Translations under genes and position numbers: made by a program
Shown: positions 1 through 4,265 of the stretch, in pieces
Numbering within the stretch: position 1 is the stretch's first letter
How the letters are laid out: each line of letters opens with the position of its first letter
The notes under the pieces: model-generated
What the model was told of the DNA's origin: nothing
The model's database searches: none
Seen by the model: the letters and a program-made list of their open reading frames with translations, nothing else
Origin: Methanobacteriota archaeon
GTDB lineage: Archaea > Thermoplasmatota > Poseidoniia > Poseidoniales > Poseidoniaceae
NCBI GenBank assembly: GCA_002689565.1
Contig: NZGQ01000030.1
Location: 4,671 to 10,852, forward strand
Length of the DNA: 6,182 nucleotides
Direction: 5' to 3'

Positions 1-275
1 CAGGTTTACGCTTTGGATTAGATGAAATCCCTCTTTCAAGAAAGTTAGCAATTCAGGCAGGGTATGAAGTAGAAGCTGGTCAAGTAAGAGTTACAATGCG
101 CATACAAAACCGTAGTATGGAGACAATCCGAGATCTGCTATTACAACCTTGGATGCCTCCTGGATACAAAACGGATAAACTTCCACTGGTAGAGAAACTC
201 TCTCCAGACGAAATAGGAGTGGTAACTATGCCACTCGTGATTGACATGGGCGACGGAGGTGGATCCGCCGCCTGA
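1..275 (+). CDS. 3' end of an unidentified protein (beta-sandwich-like C-terminus)
   Basis: Only the last 90 codons are present; the first whole codon is at 3 and the TGA is at 273-275. The frame is open and the translation reads like a real protein, for example LAIQAGYEVEAGQVRVTMRI, then QPWMPPGY, and a low-complexity tail DMGDGGGSAA. The alternation of short beta-type stretches, an N-x-S turn and a proline-rich loop (PWMPPGYKTDKLPL) followed by SPDEIG resembles an Ig-like or adaptin-appendage-like beta-sandwich at the end of a larger protein. That is a fold impression only. I do not recognise the family and propose no function. It sits 78 bases upstream of the archaellin operon on the same strand. 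The gap and the change of subject suggest it is a separate transcription unit rather than part of the archaellum set. Confidence 0.7.
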   Translation, partial: GLRFGLDEIPLSRKLAIQAGYEVEAGQVRVTMRIQNRSMETIRDLLLQPWMPPGYKTDKLPLVEKLSPDEIGVVTMPLVIDMGDGGGSAA

Positions 276-296
276 TCATTTTCCACCCTGCGGCGG
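265..296 (+). other. GC-only inverted repeat spanning the upstream gene's stop codon
   Basis: CCGCCGC at 265-271 can pair with GCGGCGG at 290-296, giving seven G-C pairs around an 18-base loop that contains the TGA at 273-275. It could help end transcription or protect the 3' end of the upstream mRNA. No T-run follows it, so it does not look like a standard archaeal terminator. Part of the left arm simply encodes the Ala-Ala end of the upstream protein, so the pairing may be chance. Confidence 0.3.
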
Positions 297-353
297 TTGA
301 GCCGGTTGGGGAGGATGTAGAGATACAAAAAAAGAAAAAAGAGGTGAAAACCA
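276..353 (+). promoter_or_regulatory. Archaellin operon promoter and 5' leader region
   Basis: This is the only gap before the first archaellin and is therefore where the operon promoter most likely lies. The right half (about 310-350) is almost all purine, with an A-rich tract at 327-340, and ends in a perfect Shine-Dalgarno GAGGTG at 341-346. An unpaired A-rich stretch before the ribosome site would suit a very highly translated gene. I do not see a convincing TATA/BRE pair. The T-rich stretch around 276-282 would be at a workable distance for a leader of roughly 45 bases. ATACAAAA at 323-330 would put the start of transcription past the Shine-Dalgarno site, so it is less likely. The promoter may also lie further upstream, inside the preceding gene. 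Confidence 0.4.
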
Positions 354-929
354 ATGCAGAAGAAAAATATGAACGAAGAAAGCAACGATTGGGGTTCAAT
401 CGGTATAGGTGCAATGATTGTATTCATTGCTCTTATTCTGGTTGCCGCAGTCGCAAGCGCAGTTATCATCCAAACGGGTGAGAAGTTGCAACAGAACGCA
501 CAGCAGTCGGGTAGCGACACGCAGCAGGAAATTTCGGGTAAAATCTCGATTATTACTGTCTGGGTGGGCGATACCCCAACCGCTAACAACGAAGAGATAA
601 CCATGGTGTTTGAATTAGCACCCGGTTCTGAACCAATTACCAATACAGACGTACATTGGTCAGTTATCTGTGATGATGGAGCAGGAACTCCAGCAGTTGC
701 AGATGGTGACCTATCTACAGCTACTAACTTGGATGGTACAGCAATCGCTGGTGGTACCTTCAGTCCTGGTGAAACATACATGATTGACCTAAACGTTGGA
801 AACGCAGGTAACGGCTGCGCTCCTGCACTAAACGAAGAGCATTCAATGGTCGTTAGTGCGAACGGTGGCGGTACAACATACGAAACACTAAGCTATGTTA
901 GCATCGACAGAGGAGACAATATTGTTTGA
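354..929 (+). CDS. arlB: Archaellin 1 (archaellum filament protein, type III signal peptide)
   Basis: Structural subunit of the archaellum filament, 191 residues. Residues 1-14 form a short leader ending in DWG. The mature chain should begin SIGIGAM, with cleavage after Gly14 by the ArlK/PibD prepilin-type peptidase. Residues 20-40 are the hydrophobic polymerisation helix (MIVFIALILVAAVASAV), close to the classic archaellin helix of methanogens. The rest is a variable, acidic, beta-rich outer domain. Cys106 and Cys155 have counterparts in the second archaellin and could form a disulfide. No N-x-S/T sequon is present. The ATG at 354 is preceded by GAGGTG at 341-346, spacing 7. The in-frame ATG at 369 (Met6) would leave a leader of only nine residues and fits that site poorly. 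A ten-base gap separates it from the next archaellin. Unusual: Asp and Trp at -3/-2 of the cleavage site, where Lys/Arg are usual. Confidence 0.95.
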   Translation: MQKKNMNEESNDWGSIGIGAMIVFIALILVAAVASAVIIQTGEKLQQNAQQSGSDTQQEISGKISIITVWVGDTPTANNEEITMVFELAPGSEPITNTDVHWSVICDDGAGTPAVADGDLSTATNLDGTAIAGGTFSPGETYMIDLNVGNAGNGCAPALNEEHSMVVSANGGGTTYETLSYVSIDRGDNIV

Positions 930-933
930 GGTG
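928..933 (+). promoter_or_regulatory. Shine-Dalgarno site that sets the archaellin 2 start
   Basis: GAGGTG overlaps the TGA stop of archaellin 1 (927-929). It lies 6 bases before the ATG at 940 and 3 bases before the ATG at 937. The spacing of 6 matches the other genes here (5-8), so 940 is preferred. The in-frame ATG at 895 lies inside archaellin 1 and would add a leader unlike any archaellin. Overlap of stop and ribosome site suggests translational coupling of the two archaellins. Confidence 0.8.
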
Positions 934-939
934 AATATG

Positions 940-1524
940 ATGAAGAATAATCAAATTAAGAAAGACGAATTAGGATCGATTGGTATCGGCGCAATGATTG
1001 TATTCATTGCTTTGATTCTGGTAGCAGCGGTAGCATCTGCTGTTATCATTCAAACTGGTGAGAAACTACAACAGAATGCTCAGCAATCTGGTAGTGACAC
1101 ACAACAGGAAATCTCTGGAAAGATTACGGTGAACTCAATGTTCGTCTTCGATCCAGATGATTCATACCTACTGTACTTCGAAACCGCTCCTGGTTCTGAA
1201 GTAATCACTCCATCAGATGTACAGTTCCAACTAACCTGTGAAGACACAGGTGGAAACTACGAATATGTTTCTGGAGATTTCACAAACGCTGACGATGTAG
1301 ATGACATTGGAGACGGAAACGGTGACGGAGTAGTCACAGCATTCCTTCCAGGTGTTAGTTACTCCTTCGTAATGGATGCTGACACAGGTGCAACATCTTC
1401 CTGTGATGCTACAAGTGTTGGCGTCAACGGTGAAGTAACACTATGGATTCACGTAGGAAACGGTGGCTCAACTTATGAGACACTGTACATCTCAGACGAC
1501 GCTAGAGGATCACTAGTTATCTGA
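940..1524 (+). CDS. arlB: Archaellin 2 (archaellum filament protein)
   Basis: Second filament subunit, 194 residues from the ATG at 940 (195 if 937 is used). The leader MKNNQIKKDELG is followed by mature SIGIGAM, so prepilin-type cleavage is expected after Gly12. From that Gly, 51 consecutive residues are identical to archaellin 1, covering the assembly helix and the following QTGEKLQQNAQQ segment. The outer domain is clearly different apart from shared landmarks: APGSE, a cysteine pair (Cys100, Cys155) and the C-terminal STYETL/TTYETL motif. Residues 118-130 (DDVDDIGDGNGDG) form an Asp/Gly-rich loop that resembles a calcium-binding loop and is absent from archaellin 1. No N-x-S/T sequon is present. 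The two genes probably encode major and minor, or copolymerising, archaellins; the sequence does not show which is which. The stop codon lies in the base of a long hairpin. Confidence 0.95.
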   Translation: MKNNQIKKDELGSIGIGAMIVFIALILVAAVASAVIIQTGEKLQQNAQQSGSDTQQEISGKITVNSMFVFDPDDSYLLYFETAPGSEVITPSDVQFQLTCEDTGGNYEYVSGDFTNADDVDDIGDGNGDGVVTAFLPGVSYSFVMDADTGATSSCDATSVGVNGEVTLWIHVGNGGSTYETLYISDDARGSLVI

Positions 1525-1580
1525 TTCGAACTGAACCCCAACATCGACTCTCACGAGTTGAGGGGTTCAATTTGAATTAG
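1521..1580 (+). promoter_or_regulatory. Long RNA hairpin between the archaellin and motor genes
   Basis: Three stacked helices are readable by hand. 1521-1530 pairs with 1571-1580 (10 pairs, two of them G-U). 1532-1539 (TGAACCCC) pairs with 1562-1569 (GGGGTTCA), 8 pairs. 1545-1550 pairs with 1555-1560 (6 pairs, one G-U), closed by the loop TCAC. Interruptions are a C x A mismatch (1531/1570) and a 5-by-1 internal loop (1540-1544/1561). The archaellin 2 stop codon (1522-1524) is in the lower stem. The first G of the next gene's Shine-Dalgarno site (1580) closes it. No T-run follows, so it is not a standard archaeal terminator. Likely roles are an RNA-processing or stability element, or an attenuator that keeps archaellin output far above motor-protein output. 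Confidence 0.7.
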
Positions 1581-1591
1581 GGGGTACTGAA

Positions 1592-2410
1592 ATGGCATGG
1601 CCATTCGGTAGCAGTGACAAATCTGGGGAGGCCCAGGGTGACCTTTCTGAGGAACGTTTACGCGTTATGTCAAACATAGCGATTGAGCAAGTTCCAATGC
1701 CTGAACAAGGCGAATTGACAGAAGAGGATGCATGGACAATTTCCCCCGGACCTGCTAGAGCACGACTCAATAACACTGGATCATTGCCGACTGCAACATC
1801 TGCAGCGTCACAGGTACAGGCTAGTGTCGATACTTCTGGTCTAGAAAGACTAATTTCTAGTCGTATAGACCAAGTTGAAGACATGTTGAGGAAAGTCGAT
1901 AATCGACTCGAAGACGGTGTTGCTGTAAACGCTGGAGGGCATATTCCCGAAGGCGAAGCAGTTGGTGAAGTTGAACTTGGAGATGGCGATACAATCGTTA
2001 CATCTTCGGGAGAGATAATCACTGCAACAGGAACAGATCGTCTAAAGTCCGAGGATTCGGCTCCACTCTTGGAGTTGTACGAAGCTCAAGCATTAGCATC
2101 TAACCCATTCCTAATCGCTCCGGCGCATCTAGGAGAGGGAGCAGATGGATCGGTCGGTGCGCCGACTGTAGCAGCATTGCTTCTAGATAATTTGTCTGGC
2201 ATGGCAGCAGTTTCCTTCACACAGAAGGCGATGAGTTCTGGCATGTTAAGCGCAGATGAAGGAAGATTAGTGCTGGCAATTGTTCAGATGGCCGCTCCTG
2301 GTGATACAGAGAGCGCTTTGGAAGACCACTTGCCGCACAGAGAGTTGCTAACATTCTCGGCTCTAATCTCAAATTGGAGAAGAGCCAGATCACTCAGAGG
2401 TGGAGAGTGA
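1592..2410 (+). CDS. Putative ArlC/D/E-type archaellum motor accessory protein (divergent)
   Basis: 272 residues, soluble, with no signal peptide or membrane segment. Layout: an acidic, disordered-looking N-terminus (1-80); a predicted coiled coil (about 84-108, LERLISSRIDQVEDMLRKVD); an acidic, Gly-rich linker (110-155); and an Ala/Leu-rich helical C-terminal domain (157-265). The coiled coil followed by a helical domain resembles ArlC/ArlD/ArlE, the cytoplasmic collar linking the motor to chemotaxis through CheF. In the C-terminal part, NPFLIAP near 171 and LLLDNL...SSGMLSADEG (196-224) can be laid against the NP.L and LLL.WL...GWIS.EV pattern of the D/E domain. The characteristic Trp and Tyr residues are missing, however. 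Position, between archaellins and ArlF, is the strongest argument. The gggggt site at 1580-1585, spacing 6, supports the ATG at 1592. It may be a single fused or reduced stand-in for separate C, D and E proteins. Confidence 0.6.
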   Translation: MAWPFGSSDKSGEAQGDLSEERLRVMSNIAIEQVPMPEQGELTEEDAWTISPGPARARLNNTGSLPTATSAASQVQASVDTSGLERLISSRIDQVEDMLRKVDNRLEDGVAVNAGGHIPEGEAVGEVELGDGDTIVTSSGEIITATGTDRLKSEDSAPLLELYEAQALASNPFLIAPAHLGEGADGSVGAPTVAALLLDNLSGMAAVSFTQKAMSSGMLSADEGRLVLAIVQMAAPGDTESALEDHLPHRELLTFSALISNWRRARSLRGGE

Positions 2411-3052
2411 ATGGGTAGCGTAGCAGTTGGAGCGATGGTGGTTGGAACCTCATTGCTAGTAGTATTCGCATTAGCGATGGCTACTCTCGAAGCACAGGTG
2501 GATGATTCCATTGCGCAAATCGAGGCAACTGCTGAACCCATTACACAATTCACTATTGAGGACGCCACTAACGTTGAAGGAGCAGTTGTGTCATTCACAA
2601 TAAACAACGGCGGGTCCGGGTATTCACCTGGACAAGTCGAAGTGAATGGCAGTACAGGCTCTTTCCTCGCTGACCTTGTGATCTCCGCGGGTACAGTTAC
2701 AGGATTAAACATCCTTAACCACGGATCATCGTATCTCTACACCTCCACGTACTTCCTGGAGGTCACAGGGTCAAACACTGGTAGCAACCTGAATATCACA
2801 GCCACGCTCGGCAATTTAGTTTATGTCAACGTTACCAACGACGGTAGCACAGACGTTGATACAGACTTTGCATGGCTGTTTAGTGACGGGGGCATACCAA
2901 CGAATCTCTCTGAAAGTCATGATGGTTATCAACCAACCATCATCTTCCCAGGAGAGACATACGAATACTACTATTACAGCGGTGGCCAATCAACTGTTTC
3001 AAGAATTGCAGTATCAATTGATGGGCAAACTAAAGCCGCGAGCGTCGTTTGA
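2411..3052 (+). CDS. arlF: ArlF, archaellum stator/anchor protein with an inserted GGSGY-type module
   Basis: 213 residues. Residues 3-25 are an N-terminal membrane helix, followed by an extracytoplasmic beta domain. ArlF family proteins have this plan, and their outer domain is thought to contact the cell envelope as part of the stator. Residues 135-205 look like the family beta-sandwich (VYVNVTNDGSTDVDTDF, later PGETYEYYY and a closing beta strand). Between helix and sandwich, about residues 57-120, lies a stretch with GGSGY (67-71) and a degenerate copy HGSSY (104-108), in the pattern V.I.NGGSGY...V.V.G...G.V..L.I.N.GS.Y. That is typical of bacterial and phage GGSGYT beta repeats and not of ArlF. 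Four N-x-S/T sequons are present (Asn79, 128, 140, 165). The ATG immediately follows the upstream stop, and GAGGTG at 2397-2402 gives spacing 8. ArlF rather than ArlG is assigned from gene order and the MG start. Confidence is higher for the F/G-type class than for the exact paralogue. Confidence 0.8.
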   Translation: MGSVAVGAMVVGTSLLVVFALAMATLEAQVDDSIAQIEATAEPITQFTIEDATNVEGAVVSFTINNGGSGYSPGQVEVNGSTGSFLADLVISAGTVTGLNILNHGSSYLYTSTYFLEVTGSNTGSNLNITATLGNLVYVNVTNDGSTDVDTDFAWLFSDGGIPTNLSESHDGYQPTIIFPGETYEYYYYSGGQSTVSRIAVSIDGQTKAASVV

Positions 3053-3061
3053 GGTGAGAAA

Positions 3062-3556
3062 ATGGCAGACGCTGGTGCAAGTTCTATGATTTTACTCGTC
3101 ACATCATTGTTGATTAGTGGGGCTGCATCTGTGGTTCTGCTCCAATCTTGGGGTGATTTGGCAGAGGCCAACGGAACCAATGCCAAAGGAAAAGCTGCAG
3201 ATGCTGAAACCGATGTGTCCTTCAGTGGAGACAGAGGCGATGTATTGCTAGATACCTCGGGGACAAATCAAGAGATTACTCTTTACTTCCAGAATACAGG
3301 AAAGAGAACTTTGGATAAATCTTCATTCACGATATTTGTAGACGGTGTTTCGTCTGCATTAGTTGGCACAGCAACTCTTTATCCACCCAATGGCGATTGG
3401 GCTAATGGCTACGTCATCGAAGTAACAGTTTCTGATGCTAGTTTCAATTATGCAGATAACGACCTTGCGACAGTTACAATTGTTGCACAATCTACTGTAA
3501 GTGATGGAGTTAAAGGAACCGATTCTGAAACAGCAGAGGTGAGGCTAAGTGTTTGA
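3062..3556 (+). CDS. arlG: ArlG, archaellum stator protein
   Basis: 164 residues. An N-terminal membrane helix (about 8-28, MILLVTSLLISGAASVVLL) precedes an outward-facing beta-sandwich. The segment at 74-95 (LYFQNTGKRTLDKSS then FTIFVDG) is the recognisable ArlG signature: a strand, NTGK, T-L-D, then the FVDG turn. In characterised archaea ArlG forms filaments capped by ArlF and links the motor to the envelope. One N-x-T sequon (NGT, Asn37) follows the helix. The start at 3062 is set by GAGGTG at 3051-3056 (spacing 5), which overlaps the ArlF stop codon, so the two are likely translationally coupled. The 3' end overlaps the ArlH start by 8 bases. Nothing appears truncated; the length is typical of the family. 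Confidence 0.9.
   Translation: MADAGASSMILLVTSLLISGAASVVLLQSWGDLAEANGTNAKGKAADAETDVSFSGDRGDVLLDTSGTNQEITLYFQNTGKRTLDKSSFTIFVDGVSSALVGTATLYPPNGDWANGYVIEVTVSDASFNYADNDLATVTIVAQSTVSDGVKGTDSETAEVRLSV
3536..3541 (+). promoter_or_regulatory. Shine-Dalgarno site that sets the ArlH GTG start
   Basis: GAGGTG lies inside the end of arlG, 7 bases before GTG at 3549. The nearby ATG at 3556 is in a different frame from ArlH. The next in-frame Met (residue 26) would remove part of the N-terminus ahead of the Walker A loop and has no such site. The GTG start with an 8-base overlap is therefore preferred. Confidence 0.8.
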
Positions 3557-4265
3557 TGAACCTCCTAAGCCTGTTGAAGACGGATACGAGTTTACTCTCG
3601 AACAGGACAGCCTTTCCAATGCTATGGGTGCAAGATTACCAAATCGGAGTCTATGGATGATTCAAGGTGAAGTTGGTAGTGGAAAATCCCTTGTTAGCCA
3701 GAGATTAATTTACGGATTATTAGAAAACGGCTCAAAGGTCTTGGTAGTCACTACAGAACTTACCACACGTGGTTGGATTGAACAGATGGAGTCAATCGGT
3801 TACCCGGTAACTGATTTTATTGCCTCAGGCAAGCTGATGGTTTTCTCTAGGTTTGGTGTAATCGCAGAAGCCAAGGAGGGAGTAGACCTATTCGATGTGC
3901 TAGAATCAGGCGCTATCGAAAAATCGGATGTTGTTGTTGTAGATTCAGCATCAGCACTAATGCCAGAAGGTCTTGAGCCATCTCAACATCTGGCGACATT
4001 ACAGAAGCTGCGCAAAGTATGCAGCGAATCACGTTCACTATTGCTAACCATTGACCCCTCCGAAATGGATGGCAAATTATTACACAAACTACGCTCGACA
4101 TGTGAGGTATTGCTTGATATGAACGCTGGTTTCGTAGGTGGGGAAATAAAAAGAACAATTGTTGTCACTAGATTCCTAAGAGCTGCTGGACCTGTTCAGG
4201 CAAGCGTTGGATGGCGTGTTGAACCTTACATGGGCTTCATCGTGGATATTACGGCGGTGAGCTGA
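3549..4265 (+). CDS. arlH: ArlH, RecA/KaiC-like ATP-binding regulator of the archaellum motor
   Basis: 238 residues, cytoplasmic, starting at GTG. The Walker A loop is GEVGSGKS (residues 40-47). Walker B is the hydrophobic strand VVVVD ending at Asp132, followed by SASALMPEG. The stretch TTELTTRGWIEQMES after the first helix matches the ArlH pattern, in which a threonine-rich segment follows strand 2. ArlH binds ATP, belongs to the RecA/KaiC superfamily and docks on ArlI. In studied species its nucleotide and phosphorylation state controls assembly of the ArlI-ArlH-ArlJ motor complex. Length fits the family (about 230-240). The stop overlaps the ArlI start as TGATG at 4263-4267, so coupled translation with its partner ATPase is likely. 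No key residue appears missing. Confidence 0.95.
   Translation: MFDEPPKPVEDGYEFTLEQDSLSNAMGARLPNRSLWMIQGEVGSGKSLVSQRLIYGLLENGSKVLVVTTELTTRGWIEQMESIGYPVTDFIASGKLMVFSRFGVIAEAKEGVDLFDVLESGAIEKSDVVVVDSASALMPEGLEPSQHLATLQKLRKVCSESRSLLLTIDPSEMDGKLLHKLRSTCEVLLDMNAGFVGGEIKRTIVVTRFLRAAGPVQASVGWRVEPYMGFIVDITAVS

Noticed and set aside
80..781. A 233-codon open frame on the - strand across the leader and archaellin 1
   Set aside because: It lies antisense to a certain archaellin gene and to the end of the upstream gene, its product is Ser/Ile/Pro-rich with no recognisable motif, and it has no plausible ribosome site. It is a shadow frame.
895..939. Start of archaellin 2 at the ATG at 895
   Set aside because: It would overlap archaellin 1 and add a non-archaellin leader; GAGGTG at 928-933 points to 940 (or 937).
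1521..1585. The hairpin as a standard transcription terminator
   Set aside because: No T-rich tract follows (the sequence is GGGGTACTGAAATGG) and the next operon gene starts 12 bases later, so full termination is unlikely.
1567..2712. Two - strand open frames (1567-2022 and 2284-2712) opposite the ArlC/D/E-like and ArlF genes
   Set aside because: Both are Ser/Thr/Pro-rich translations of the reverse strand of well-supported genes with good ribosome sites; no independent support.
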